Below, in pieces: positions 1 through 8,750 of a stretch of DNA of 64,000 nt. The notes under the pieces were generated by a model. It did not search any database and was not told where the DNA came from. It was given only the letters and a program-made list of their open reading frames with translations. The position numbers were made by a program, and so were the translations under genes. The DNA comes from Oceanobacillus polygoni (GTDB lineage: Bacteria; Bacillota; Bacilli; Bacillales; Amphibacillaceae): NCBI RefSeq assembly GCF_008304605.1, contig NZ_PIJY01000045.1, positions 174,511 through 238,510 on the forward strand. The letters are read 5' to 3'. The stretch's first letter is position 1; the number at the start of each line of letters is the position of its first letter.

Positions 1-1
1 G

Positions 2-841
2 GGATCTCAAGTAATTAACCAGAAAGACGCTCTATATCAGGAAATAGAAGAAAAAAAGGAATTATTTTCAGAGAAGCCGCAAGATGCTTATATTGACAGG
101 GTCTGGAAAAAAACTGCTGGTCGGAATGGCTTGGAAGTAAACGTAGAAAAATCCTATGAAAAAATGAAAGAGGCTGGAACATTCGATGAGTCTAAGCTTG
201 TATTTGATCAAATATCTCCAGAAATTGGTCTAATGGATCTAACTGGCTCTCCAATTTATCGTGGACATCCAGAGAAGGATATGGTGGCACTTTTAATAAA
301 TGTTTCTTGGGGGGAAGAGCATATACCGGAAATGCTCCGCATATTAAAGGAAAACAAGGTAAAAGCTACTTTTTTCATTGAAGGTAAATGGGCACAACAA
401 AATTCGGAAATTGTAAAGATGATTGATGAACAAGGACATGTGATTGGTAACCATGCTTATAACCATCCAGACATGGCTAGACTTTCCAATCAAGCGATGG
501 TTGAACAAATCAGTCAGACAAACCAAATACTAACTGCAATTACTGGTAAGAAGGCAGAATGGTTTGCCCCGCCAAGTGGAAGTTATAATGATCAAGTTGT
601 TTATTCAGCAACGAATTTGAATATGGAAACGATTCTTTGGACAGTGGATACGATTGATTGGAAGAATCCGTCAGTTTCTGTTATGATTAACCGGGTGAAG
701 GAAAAAATTCACCCTGGTGCTACAATTTTGATGCATCCGACACCAGCCACTGCGAATGGATTAGAACAGCTAATTCAATTAGTAAGAGAAAGTGGTTACA
801 GATTAGGAACAATTGATATGCTACTTAGTGAAGAAAGGTAA
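2..841 (+). CDS. ylxY: Polysaccharide deacetylase-like protein YlxY, 3' part (5' end outside window)
   Basis: The frame is open from base 2 to the TAA at 839-841, so the gene enters from the left and about 279 codons are visible. An internal TTG at 131 is not the real start. The protein has the NodB (polysaccharide deacetylase) fold: KATFFIEG, a GNHAYNHP stretch for the metal-binding histidines, FAPPSGSYN, DTIDW and a late ILMHPT histidine. The first NodB motif, normally TFDDG, reads NVSWG, so the usual catalytic and metal-binding Asp pair is missing. It lies directly before mlpA, as in B. subtilis, where YlxY belongs to a family of sporulation-associated deacetylases. Activity on peptidoglycan is doubtful given the lost Asp residues. 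Confidence 0.85.
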   Translation, partial: GSQVINQKDALYQEIEEKKELFSEKPQDAYIDRVWKKTAGRNGLEVNVEKSYEKMKEAGTFDESKLVFDQISPEIGLMDLTGSPIYRGHPEKDMVALLINVSWGEEHIPEMLRILKENKVKATFFIEGKWAQQNSEIVKMIDEQGHVIGNHAYNHPDMARLSNQAMVEQISQTNQILTAITGKKAEWFAPPSGSYNDQVVYSATNLNMETILWTVDTIDWKNPSVSVMINRVKEKIHPGATILMHPTPATANGLEQLIQLVRESGYRLGTIDMLLSEER

Positions 842-893
842 TTATGAGTGGCTTGCCCCTTTGATAGATCTAGTTACTTTAGGAGGAAGAATA

Positions 894-2117
894 TTGATAG
901 ATAAACACATTAGTAAAAATGGTGTACGAATTGTGTTAGAGAAAATACCCGCGGTTCGTTCGGTTACGATCGGTATTTGGGTATTAACCGGTTCAAGAAA
1001 TGAATCCGTTGAAAATAATGGGATATCCCACTTTTTAGAGCATATGTTTTTTAAAGGTACGAAAACGAGAACTGCTCAGGACATCGCAGAAGCGTTTGAT
1101 TCCATTGGTGGGCAAATTAATGCATTCACATCCAAGGAATATACGTGTTTTTATGCAAAAGTATTGGATACACATAAGGATTATGCATTAGAAATTCTTG
1201 CGGATATGTTCTTTAACTCGACATTTGATGAGGCAGAAATGGAACGCGAGAAAAAAGTTGTATTTGAGGAAATAAAAATGTACGAGGATACGCCAGATGA
1301 TATTGTTCATGATCTATTGGCAAAAGCTTCTTATGGGGATCATCCATTAGGATATTCCATTCTTGGAACGGAAACACATTTAAAATCTTTTCAGCCAGAA
1401 ACACTGAGAGAATATGTGAAACAACGCTATACACCTGAAAACGTGGTTGTTTCGGTAGCGGGAAATGTTGAAGATTCATTTATTCAAACGGTTGAACATT
1501 ATTTTGGTGCATACGAATCGCCAACAGAGAAGTCAACCATTATAAAACCATCATTCTATGCTAATTCCATTGAACGTAATAAGGATACGGAACAGGCGCA
1601 TCTATGTTTCGGCTTTGAAGGACTTCCACAAGGTAATGAGAATATCTATAGTCTTATCATTATGAATAATGTACTGGGTGGAAGTATGAGTTCGAGGTTA
1701 TTTCAAGATGTCCGTGAAAAGCAAGGTTTAGCGTATTCTGTTTTCTCTTATCATTCCACTTTCCTTGATAATGGCTTACTGACAATCTATGCGGGTACAG
1801 GCAAAGAGCAGCTTTCATTATTAAGGGATACAATCAATCAAACTGTAGAGACATTGATTAATAAAGGATTAACAGATAAAGAGTTGCGTAATAGCAAAGA
1901 ACAATTAAAAGGTAGTTTGATGCTTGGTTTAGAAAGTACCAATAGCAGAATGTCAAGAAATGGCAGAAATGAGTTGTTGTTACAGCGTCATCGCACATTA
2001 GATGAAATTATTCGCGAAATTGATGCAGTAGATTATGCTTCCATCGGGCAAGTTATCAAAAAAATATTTAATAAACCAGCTTCAACTGCATTAATCGCAC
2101 CTGCACGTGTTCATTAA
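894..2117 (+). CDS. mlpA: M16 family zinc peptidase MlpA (YmxG)
   Basis: The start is TTG 894 because AGGAGG at 881-886 sits 7 nt upstream; the longer frame from 813 has no ribosome site. This gives 407 aa, about the length of B. subtilis MlpA. The inverted zinc motif HFLEH is at residues 46-50, and the glutamate-rich helix with the third ligand follows (VVFEEIKMYE). The C-terminal M16 domain has the usual REKQGLAYSV region. It is a cytoplasmic metallopeptidase of the processing-protease family, with no signal peptide. It begins 53 bp after ylxY and ends at a clear terminator. The B. subtilis homologue has been linked to control of extracellular protease production; that role is not visible here. 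Confidence 0.93.
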   Translation: MIDKHISKNGVRIVLEKIPAVRSVTIGIWVLTGSRNESVENNGISHFLEHMFFKGTKTRTAQDIAEAFDSIGGQINAFTSKEYTCFYAKVLDTHKDYALEILADMFFNSTFDEAEMEREKKVVFEEIKMYEDTPDDIVHDLLAKASYGDHPLGYSILGTETHLKSFQPETLREYVKQRYTPENVVVSVAGNVEDSFIQTVEHYFGAYESPTEKSTIIKPSFYANSIERNKDTEQAHLCFGFEGLPQGNENIYSLIIMNNVLGGSMSSRLFQDVREKQGLAYSVFSYHSTFLDNGLLTIYAGTGKEQLSLLRDTINQTVETLINKGLTDKELRNSKEQLKGSLMLGLESTNSRMSRNGRNELLLQRHRTLDEIIREIDAVDYASIGQVIKKIFNKPASTALIAPARVH

Positions 2118-2133
2118 GTAGCGTGAGGTATTT

Positions 2134-2178
2134 AAAAAACGAGTATTCACCTGAAGACAGGAAGAATGCTCGTTTTTT
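2134..2178 (+). terminator. Rho-independent terminator after mlpA
   Basis: Arms AAAACGAGTATTC and GAATGCTCGTTTT (one G-T pair) enclose a loop of about 15 nt and end in a run of T. Confidence 0.85.
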
Positions 2179-2345
2179 GTACTATCTTTAAAGCCAAGTG
2201 AACTTCTTCCTTAAAAAGTAGATAGAATTTTAGAGGGGAGCTGAATTGGCTGTTTTTGAGGAAATTAAGTGGTGGGAGTATTCATTCATAGGTTATTTTT
2301 TACAACATATATATGAAGTATAAAAGCATAGGAGAGGGTGAGTAT

Positions 2346-2588
2346 ATGCGGTTTCGTGATATGAGTGACAAAGAAATTATTAATGTTAATGAAGGTACAA
2401 GATTAGGCATGCTCGGACAGACGGATTTGGAAATTGATGAAACAACTGGACAGATAGAGTCATTTATTATTCCAAATTATAAGTGGTTTGGACTAGTGAA
2501 AGAAGGGGAAGAAACGAAAATCCGCTGGGACTCGATTAAGAAAATTGGAGAAGATATGATTATGATTGAGACTGATAAACTAGAATAG
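2346..2588 (+). CDS. ymxH: YmxH family PRC-barrel-type protein
   Basis: Start ATG 2346 follows the purine-rich GGAGAGGGTG at 2331-2340; the upstream ATG 2313 has no ribosome site. The product is 80 aa, matching the short YlmC/YmxH family. It begins MRFRDMSDKEIINVNEG and contains the GxxxxDLEID...G strand pattern of a single PRC-barrel domain. No catalytic residues are recognisable. The family accompanies sporulation genes in Bacillaceae and its molecular role is not established. The gene stands alone between two terminators, as expected between mlpA and the dpa operon in B. subtilis. Confidence 0.88.
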   Translation: MRFRDMSDKEIINVNEGTRLGMLGQTDLEIDETTGQIESFIIPNYKWFGLVKEGEETKIRWDSIKKIGEDMIMIETDKLE

Positions 2589-2602
2589 TTAGCTAAGTTG
2601 TT

Positions 2603-2639
2603 AAAAGCAGGTATCGAGCCATGATACCTGACTTTTTTG
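2603..2639 (+). terminator. Terminator after ymxH
   Basis: Perfect 8-bp arms CAGGTATC / GATACCTG, 7-nt loop, then a T-tract. Confidence 0.88.
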
Positions 2640-2767
2640 CTGTATCCATAACAGTCCCTACTCTATTGTATGCACGTGATAGAGCAAATAGAACCGATTA
2701 ATCGAAAAAACTTTCATTTGTAATCTAAGACATATACTCTTAAACAAGCCGTAACCGCACTTAACCC

Positions 2768-2813
2768 GTCCCCGTGGTACGATTACGTTGACAGTAATTA
2801 AAACGAGGGGGAC
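2768..2813 (+). promoter_or_regulatory. Possible RBS-sequestering hairpin before the LysM-3D gene
   Basis: GTCCCC at 2768-2773 is exactly complementary to GGGGAC at 2808-2813, which contains most of the Shine-Dalgarno sequence (GAGGGGG, 2805-2811) of the gene starting at 2820. If the leader is transcribed from upstream of 2768, the ribosome site could be masked. The loop is 34 nt, so the pairing may be weak alone. Confidence 0.35.
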
Positions 2814-2819
2814 TACATA

Positions 2820-3677
2820 ATGAAAAAGTTAGTAGCTCTAATTATTGGTTTAATTATAATAGGTGTTTCTGCGACGACAGTGTCCGCAGCAGCTGATTAC
2901 GAAGTGAAAAAAGGAGATAACCTTTGGACAATAGCAAATAATAATAATACTACCGTAGAAAAGTTGAAGGATATAAACGATTTGGATTCTTCGATGATTC
3001 ATCCGAAGCAAACGTTAAAACTTAATGAGGAAAAACCAGAGTATTACACCGTAGAAAAAGGAGATAGTTTAGGTGAGATTAGTAGATCGTACGGAGATGA
3101 TGTTACGGTTGGAGATTTGAAGGCTTGGAATAATCTCAATTCCGATTTAATCATAGTTGGACAGCAGTTAGTTGTTAATGGTGCAAGCGAGCTGAACACG
3201 GAACAAGTGGCAACCGAACAAGTAGAAGCGGATTCAACTATTGAAATTAAAGAACCAGAACCAGAGAATGAACCAAAGCAGGAACCAGAGAATGAACCAG
3301 AAGAGGCAACGGAAGACGAAGTTGTAACGCTCGAAGTGGAAGAAGAGGCCACTACTTCCTCTGAAGACGAATCAGCACAGCCAAATGGCAGAACAATTTC
3401 AGTAGAAGCAACTGCTTACACGGCATATTGCTCTGGATGCTCCGGAATTACAGCTACAGGCGTTAATTTAAAAGCAAATCCTCATGAAAAGGTGATTGCG
3501 GTTGATCCAAATGTTATTCCGCTTGGTACCAGGGTCTTCGTTGAAGGTTATGGCTATGCAGTAGCTGCTGATACTGGAGGGGCAATTAAAGGTAATAAAA
3601 TAGATATTCATGTTCCTACAAAGGATCAAGCGTATGATTGGGGAAGAAGAGTAGTGGAAGTAACGATTGTGGATTAA
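2820..3677 (+). CDS. Secreted cell-wall protein: two LysM domains plus C-terminal 3D domain (YocH-like)
   Basis: 285 aa. Residues 1-24 form a signal peptide (KK, hydrophobic stretch, cleavage near VSA-AAD). LysM domains follow at about 27-68 (YEVKKGDNLWTIA) and 76-119 (YTVEKGDSLGEIS). A Glu/Pro/Asn-rich acidic linker (about 125-185, repeating PENEP) leads to the 3D domain (about 193-285) with ATAYT, the AVDPNVIPLGT strand, ADTGGAIKG and the final KIDIHV, which carry its three conserved Asp residues. This is the architecture of B. subtilis YocH, a WalR-controlled muropeptidase; 3D domains resemble the catalytic core of lytic transglycosylase MltA. The expected role is peptidoglycan turnover outside the membrane. 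It is not part of the flanking operons. Confidence 0.85.
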   Translation: MKKLVALIIGLIIIGVSATTVSAAADYEVKKGDNLWTIANNNNTTVEKLKDINDLDSSMIHPKQTLKLNEEKPEYYTVEKGDSLGEISRSYGDDVTVGDLKAWNNLNSDLIIVGQQLVVNGASELNTEQVATEQVEADSTIEIKEPEPENEPKQEPENEPEEATEDEVVTLEVEEEATTSSEDESAQPNGRTISVEATAYTAYCSGCSGITATGVNLKANPHEKVIAVDPNVIPLGTRVFVEGYGYAVAADTGGAIKGNKIDIHVPTKDQAYDWGRRVVEVTIVD

Positions 3678-3768
3678 ATGGAATAAATAGTTAAGCTTTC
3701 CATAAATGTACGTTTTCAATAACATAGTAGGAAATTAAACGGTTGGGTTAGGCTTAATTTATAGGTGT

Positions 3769-3803
3769 AGGCAGATATCATATTTAGGATATCTGCCTTT
3801 TTG
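3769..3803 (+). terminator. Terminator after LysM-3D gene
   Basis: Perfect 11-bp arms AGGCAGATATC / GATATCTGCCT, 8-nt loop, then TTTTT. Confidence 0.88.
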
Positions 3804-3829
3804 CTTTCTTTTTTTTGAAACAGACAATC

Positions 3830-3856
3830 ACTCTCACTGTGCGTTCACATAAGCTA
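3830..3856 (+). promoter_or_regulatory. Candidate sigma-K promoter for dpaA-dpaB
   Basis: AC at 3830-3831, a 16-nt spacer, then CATA-AGC-TA at 3848-3856. This equals the sigma-K pattern AC-N16-CATAnnnTA. In B. subtilis the homologous spoVF operon is transcribed by sigma-K in the mother cell. The inferred transcript start lies roughly 40 bp before dpaA. Confidence 0.6.
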
Positions 3857-3903
3857 TAAAGAAAATGAAAAACAGGAAGTATGTCTGGAGGGTCTAAACA
3901 ATA

Positions 3904-4788
3904 ATGAGTCAATTTATAGCTGTGATTGGCGGAGATGCACGCTATTTAGAATTAATCAGGCAACTAAAGACATTACCTGATACAACAATGATGTTAGTTG
4001 GCTTTGATAAATTGGAGCAAGGATTTACTGGATTGAATCAGATGGATTTTGAAGAGCTTGAACCATCTAAGTTAGATGCCGTTATATTACCAATAACGGG
4101 TACAGATATGTCTGGAAATATCGAAACCGTATTTTCAGATAAACAGATCCAGATAGAGAAATCATGGTTTAAGAAATTAAAAAACAACACGTCCGTTTTT
4201 ACTGGAATAACAAATGATTATTTAACGTCAGCTACAACAGCTGCGAATATCGCATTGGTACCACTATTGGACAGGGACGATGTAGCAATTTATAATTCGA
4301 TACCTACAGCAGAAGGTGCAATTATGATGGCATTTGAAGAGACGGATTATACAATCCACTCGTCACGAGTCGTTGTAGTTGGTTTCGGTAGAGTTGGTAA
4401 TACAGTGGCAAATAAGTTTTCGGCATTGGGAGCGAAGGTTTCGGTGTGTGCAAGAAGCATTAGAGATCTAGCAAGAATTACCGAAATGGGATTACATGCG
4501 ATTCCATTGGAAAAGCTTTCTGATCACACCCATGAATGCGATTTACTCATTAATACAATTCCAGCTCCGGTTGTAACGAAGGATGCAATTCAAAATTTAC
4601 CACCGAATGGTATCATCATTGATTTAGCATCTAAACCTGGTGGGACAGATTTTGACTTTGCAGAAAAACGAGGGATTAAAGCAATTCTAGCAAGAAGCTT
4701 ACCTGGAATTGTTGCACCTAGAACTGCTGGAAAGATACTTGCGGATGTAATCACACAAATTTTAGATGAAACGAGGGAGTCCCAATGA
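3904..4788 (+). CDS. dpaA: Dipicolinate synthase subunit A
   Basis: 294 aa, close to B. subtilis DpaA (SpoVFA). With DpaB it oxidises dihydrodipicolinate to dipicolinic acid in the mother cell for export to the forespore. An N-terminal domain is followed by a Rossmann NAD(P)-binding core: VVVVGFGRVGNTVA with GFGRVG at residues 160-165, then VSVCARS and an LINTIP strand end, like saccharopine/alanine dehydrogenases. GGAGG at 3887-3891 precedes ATG 3904. The gene overlaps dpaB by 4 bp (ATGA), so the subunits are translationally coupled. A sigma-K-type promoter lies just upstream. Confidence 0.95.
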   Translation: MSQFIAVIGGDARYLELIRQLKTLPDTTMMLVGFDKLEQGFTGLNQMDFEELEPSKLDAVILPITGTDMSGNIETVFSDKQIQIEKSWFKKLKNNTSVFTGITNDYLTSATTAANIALVPLLDRDDVAIYNSIPTAEGAIMMAFEETDYTIHSSRVVVVGFGRVGNTVANKFSALGAKVSVCARSIRDLARITEMGLHAIPLEKLSDHTHECDLLINTIPAPVVTKDAIQNLPPNGIIIDLASKPGGTDFDFAEKRGIKAILARSLPGIVAPRTAGKILADVITQILDETRESQ

Positions 4789-5390
4789 GTTTGGCAGGAA
4801 AACGTATTGGATTCGGCTTAACTGGATCTCATCATACACATAGTCAGGTTTTCCCGCAGATTGAGAAGCTCATCAAGGAACAGGCGGAAGTCATTCCGAT
4901 TGTATCTTATACGGTTCAAACCATCGATACGAAGTTTGGTAAAGCAACAGAACATATCCAAAAATTGGAATCTATTACAGGAAAAAAAGTAGTCAAAACA
5001 ATTCCGGAAGCTGAACCGTTTGGACCGAAATACCCGCTTGATTGCATGGTAATTGCCCCGCTCACAGGGAATTCGTTAAGCAAGCTATCAAACGCTTTAA
5101 CAGATAATCCAGTACTGATGGCAGCTAAATCAACAATGAGAAATCAAAATCCGGTTTTACTTGGTGTGACGACAAACGATGCACTTGGGTTAAATGGGAT
5201 GAACTTAATGCGTCTTATGAACAGTAAAAATATTTACTTTATTCCATTTGGTCAAGATGATCCATATAAAAAACCAAATTCATTGACTGCTAATTTAGAT
5301 TTTCTTGTAGATAGTGTGAAGTCTGCATTAAATGGAAAACAAGTTCAACCAATTATTATTCCTTATATGGATGAAAATATGTTAAAATAA
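4785..5390 (+). CDS. dpaB: Dipicolinate synthase subunit B (flavoprotein)
   Basis: 201 aa, the usual length of DpaB (SpoVFB). It belongs to the HFCD flavoprotein family: GFGLTGSHHTH near the start, the PLTGNSLSKLSNALTDNP region and the LGVTTNDALGLN segment. It pairs with DpaA to form dipicolinate synthase. It starts inside the dpaA stop (ATGA). The asd gene follows after 51 bp with its own strong ribosome site and no terminator between, so read-through into asd is possible. Confidence 0.95.
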   Translation: MSLAGKRIGFGLTGSHHTHSQVFPQIEKLIKEQAEVIPIVSYTVQTIDTKFGKATEHIQKLESITGKKVVKTIPEAEPFGPKYPLDCMVIAPLTGNSLSKLSNALTDNPVLMAAKSTMRNQNPVLLGVTTNDALGLNGMNLMRLMNSKNIYFIPFGQDDPYKKPNSLTANLDFLVDSVKSALNGKQVQPIIIPYMDENMLK

Positions 5391-5441
5391 ATAGCTAGGA
5401 GAGAAATAAGATATTTTCGATTTTGGAGGGAGTTATTGTAA

Positions 5442-6488
5442 ATGGCACAGAAGACAGCATATAATGTCGCAGTAGTAGGAGCAACAGGAGCAGTCGGACA
5501 AAAAATCATGCAATTATTAGAGGAAAAGAATTTTCCAATAAATAAAATAAAATTGCTCTCGTCAAAAAGGTCTGCAGGAAAAAAGGTAGTATTCAACAAT
5601 AATGAAGTTACGATTGAAGAAGCTAAACCCGAAAGTTTTGAAGATGTGGATATTGCTTTGTTCTCTGCTGGAGGTTCCATATCGAAGGCACTAGCTCCAG
5701 AGGCGGTAAAGCGCGGTGCAGTTGTTATTGACAATACAAGTGCTTATCGAATGGAAGAAAATGTACCACTTGTTGTGCCGGAAGTAAACAATGAAGATAT
5801 AGCGGAGCACAATGGCATTATCGCAAATCCAAATTGTTCAACAATACAAATGGTCGCGGCGTTAAAGCCGATCAAGGATGCTTTTGGGATAAATCGGATT
5901 ATTGTATCTACGTATCAAGCAGTTTCTGGTGCTGGAGCACAAGCAGTTGAAGAGCTAAAGACACAATCAAACCAACACTTAAACGGCGAGGAAATGGAAG
6001 CAAACTTACTCCCAGTTTCAGGTGATGAGAAACATTATCCAATTGCATTTAATGCGTTACCTCAAATCGATGTTTTCGGGGATAATGGCTATACGTTTGA
6101 AGAAATGAAAATGATTAATGAAACGAAGAAAATCCTGCATGATGCTGAACTTTCTGTAGCTGCTACATGTGTAAGGCTACCATTCTTTACCTCACATGCA
6201 GAAAGTGTTTATATAGAAGTCGAGCAAGAGAATGTCCGTGTCGAGGATATTTGGAAGCAACTTGAAAATGCTAATGGAGTAGTTCTTGAAGATGATCCAA
6301 AAACACAGACATACCCAACACCGTTAAGTGCTGCAGATAAAGAAGAGGTCTTTGTTGGACGCGTTCGTCGTGACATTGATAACGCAAAAGGATTTCACCT
6401 TTGGGTTGTATCCGACAATCTTCTTAAAGGTGCTGCTCTAAACACGGTGCAAATCGCGCAATCATTAATAAAAAATAATTGGCTTTAA
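5442..6488 (+). CDS. asd: Aspartate-semialdehyde dehydrogenase
   Basis: 348 aa. NADPH-dependent reduction of aspartyl phosphate to aspartate semialdehyde, the branch point to lysine/DAP, dipicolinate, methionine and threonine. The N-terminal VVGATGAVGQ binds NADP; the catalytic Cys is C132 in NPNCST; SGAGAQAVEEL and the LPFFTSHAES region match the family. GGAGGGAG at 5424 precedes ATG 5442. It lies between dpaB and dapG as in B. subtilis, so precursor and dipicolinate synthesis are linked in one block. Confidence 0.96.
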   Translation: MAQKTAYNVAVVGATGAVGQKIMQLLEEKNFPINKIKLLSSKRSAGKKVVFNNNEVTIEEAKPESFEDVDIALFSAGGSISKALAPEAVKRGAVVIDNTSAYRMEENVPLVVPEVNNEDIAEHNGIIANPNCSTIQMVAALKPIKDAFGINRIIVSTYQAVSGAGAQAVEELKTQSNQHLNGEEMEANLLPVSGDEKHYPIAFNALPQIDVFGDNGYTFEEMKMINETKKILHDAELSVAATCVRLPFFTSHAESVYIEVEQENVRVEDIWKQLENANGVVLEDDPKTQTYPTPLSAADKEEVFVGRVRRDIDNAKGFHLWVVSDNLLKGAALNTVQIAQSLIKNNWL

Positions 6489-6522
6489 GAGGCTGCATTT
6501 TAAGAGGAATGTTTAATCCGAA

Positions 6523-6568
6523 ACCAAATGAGGGAATCTGCATATAAATGCAGTTCCTTCTGTTTGGT
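6523..6568 (+). promoter_or_regulatory. Extended stem-loop between asd and dapG
   Basis: Outer arms ACCAAA / TTTGGT and inner arms GGAATCTGCAT / ATGCAGTTCC (one bulge) around a tetraloop form a long hairpin. It has no T-tract and lies 45 bp before dapG, so it looks more like an RNA processing, stability or attenuation element than a simple terminator. Confidence 0.5.
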
Positions 6569-6612
6569 GACCTTTTAAGCGTCCGGTATTTGGTAATAAT
6601 AGAGGTGTAATG

Positions 6613-7848
6613 ATGGAAATATTGGTTCAAAAATTTGGCGGAACTTCTGTTCAATCAGAAGAAAATAGAGAACATGTAATCAAACATATTAAAGATGCTT
6701 TAGTAAAAGGTTATAAATTAGTTGTTGTTGTTTCTGCATTAGGAAGAAAACCAGATCCATATGCTACAGACACATTATTGGGTCTTGTTGATTATCCGAA
6801 TAATCAAAACTCAGCCCGAGAATTGGATCTTCTCATGTCATGTGGAGAAATTATCTCTTCTGTCGTACTTTCAAATGAGCTTCAAAAGTCTCACATATCG
6901 GCAATTGCATTAACTGGATCACAAGCAGGCTTTTTAACGTCAGAGGACTTTAATAAAGCTCGAATTAAAGAAGTAAACCCTACCCGTATTTTAAAAGAAT
7001 TCGAAAAACATGATGTTGTCGTTGTTGCTGGTTTTCAAGGTCAAAGTTATTCTGGTGAGATAACGACAATTGGCCGTGGAGGCAGCGATACTACTGCGGC
7101 TGCATTAGGAGTTGCGCTTAACGCAGAGCGTATTGATATTTTTACAGATGTTAATGGTATTATGACTGCAGATCCACGTGTAGTTAAGAGTGCCCGCCCA
7201 TTAGACATCGTGACATATACAGAGATATGTAATCTAGCATATCAAGGTGCAAAGGTCATTCATCCTCGAGCGGTAGAGATTGCCATGCAGGGAAAGGTTC
7301 CAATGCGAATAAGGTCTACGTACTCTGAAGAACTTGGTACGTTAGTTACTTCATCACGTGTCCTTGAAATGGGAGTCGATATTCCAGACCGAATGATTAC
7401 TGGAATAGCTCACATGTCTTCCATTACACAAATCAAAGTGAAAACAAAGGAATCCGCCTACCGATTACAGTCTGAAGTATTTAAGGCCATGGCTGAATCA
7501 GGTATTTCTGTTGATTTTATCAATATTTCTCCAACAGGTGTTATTTATACGGTTCCTGAGGCACTAACTGAAAAAGCTGTTCATATCCTAGAAGTATTAG
7601 GGTTCTACCCAGAAATAACAGAGGGTTGTGCGAAGGTTTCGGCTGTTGGAGCAGGAATGACTGGTGTGCCAGGAGTAGCTTCTAAAATCGTTCAAGCTTT
7701 GACAAATTCAGGTGTACAAATTTTACAGTCCGCCGATAGCCATACAACCATTTGGGTCCTTGTGCATAAAAATGATCTAATTACAGCTGTAAATGCGTTA
7801 CATGAAGTGTTTGAGCTAAGTCATATAAATGAAATGCAGCGTAGATAG
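6613..7848 (+). CDS. dapG: Aspartate kinase I, diaminopimelate-sensitive type
   Basis: 411 aa. Phosphorylates aspartate in the first step of the DAP/lysine pathway. ATG 6613 sits 5 nt after GAGGTG; the ATG at 6610 is only 2 nt away and less likely. The N-terminal kinase domain has VQKFGGTSVQ and GRGGSDTTAAALG. The C-terminal third carries paired ACT regulatory domains (around ISVDFINISPTG and VSAVGAGM). The context with asd and dapA indicates the DapG isozyme, which in B. subtilis responds to meso-DAP. No lysine riboswitch was seen upstream, also in keeping with DapG rather than LysC. Confidence 0.95.
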   Translation: MEILVQKFGGTSVQSEENREHVIKHIKDALVKGYKLVVVVSALGRKPDPYATDTLLGLVDYPNNQNSARELDLLMSCGEIISSVVLSNELQKSHISAIALTGSQAGFLTSEDFNKARIKEVNPTRILKEFEKHDVVVVAGFQGQSYSGEITTIGRGGSDTTAAALGVALNAERIDIFTDVNGIMTADPRVVKSARPLDIVTYTEICNLAYQGAKVIHPRAVEIAMQGKVPMRIRSTYSEELGTLVTSSRVLEMGVDIPDRMITGIAHMSSITQIKVKTKESAYRLQSEVFKAMAESGISVDFINISPTGVIYTVPEALTEKAVHILEVLGFYPEITEGCAKVSAVGAGMTGVPGVASKIVQALTNSGVQILQSADSHTTIWVLVHKNDLITAVNALHEVFELSHINEMQRR

Positions 7849-7882
7849 GATACCAAAATTTAGATAAGAAAGGTGATCATTC

Positions 7883-8749
7883 ATGAATTTTGGCGATGTA
7901 CTGACGGCGATGGTTACTCCATTTGATAATAATGGGCAAATTGATTTTGCACAGACGAGCGTCTTAATCGATTATTTAATCGATAATGGGACAGACGCGC
8001 TCGTAGTAGTTGGAACAACAGGAGAATCACCAACATTACGTACGGAAGAGAAAATAGACCTGTTTAAGCATGTCGTGAAAAAAGTTAATAACCGCGTACC
8101 TGTTTTAGCAGGAACCGGAAGTAATAACACAGCAGAATCAATCCATTTGACGAAAGAAGCGGAAGCATGTGGTGTAGACGGGATCATGCTTGTTACCCCT
8201 TATTATAATAAGCCTGACCAACGTGGCATGTACGCACATTTCGCTGCGATTGCTAAGGAAACGAGTTTACCTATCATGCTTTATAATATACCTGGACGTT
8301 CAGTAGTCAATTTAACTGCAGAAACAGTGATTAATTTAAGTCAAATTGATAATATCGTTTCCATGAAAGAAGCAAGTGGTGACCTTGACCAAGTCGCAGA
8401 AATTATTGAAAACACAGCCGATGATTTTAGTGTGTATAGTGGAGATGACGGATTAACGATACCAATGTTAGCTATTGGGGCCGATGGCATCGTATCTGTT
8501 GCTTCCCATGTTATTGGCAATGAAATGCGTACGATGGTTCGACAATTTAAAAATGGTCAGATTCAGGAAGCAGCAGCATTACATCGTAAATTGCTACCAA
8601 TTATGAACGGGCTTTTCACAGCACCAAGCCCTTCTCCTGTTAAAGCGGCATTACAATTGAAAGGAATCGAAACAGGTGGTGTACGACTGCCATTAGTTCC
8701 TTTAACAGATGCTGAAACAAGTAAATTGAAGCTTCTTTTAGATAATTAA
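7883..8749 (+). CDS. dapA: 4-hydroxy-tetrahydrodipicolinate synthase
   Basis: 288 aa. Condenses pyruvate with aspartate semialdehyde; the product feeds lysine, cell-wall DAP and spore dipicolinate. It is a TIM-barrel lyase with GTTGESPTL at residues 44-52, the proton-relay Tyr in LYNIPGR (Y134) and the Schiff-base lysine K162 in MKEASGD. AAGGTGAT precedes ATG 7883, 34 bp after dapG. A strong terminator follows directly. The rnjB gene that follows dapA in B. subtilis is absent here. Confidence 0.97.
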   Translation: MNFGDVLTAMVTPFDNNGQIDFAQTSVLIDYLIDNGTDALVVVGTTGESPTLRTEEKIDLFKHVVKKVNNRVPVLAGTGSNNTAESIHLTKEAEACGVDGIMLVTPYYNKPDQRGMYAHFAAIAKETSLPIMLYNIPGRSVVNLTAETVINLSQIDNIVSMKEASGDLDQVAEIIENTADDFSVYSGDDGLTIPMLAIGADGIVSVASHVIGNEMRTMVRQFKNGQIQEAAALHRKLLPIMNGLFTAPSPSPVKAALQLKGIETGGVRLPLVPLTDAETSKLKLLLDN

Positions 8750-8750
8750 C

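Noticed and set aside
2640-2819. Possible c-di-AMP (ydaO-type) riboswitch before the LysM-3D gene
   Set aside because: The conserved ydaO-type core sequences could not be found; only a short SD-masking hairpin is supported.
3044-3352. Minus-strand Ser/Thr-rich 102-codon frame
   Set aside because: It is the complement of the acidic low-complexity linker of the LysM-3D protein; the composition is a by-product of Glu/Asp codons.
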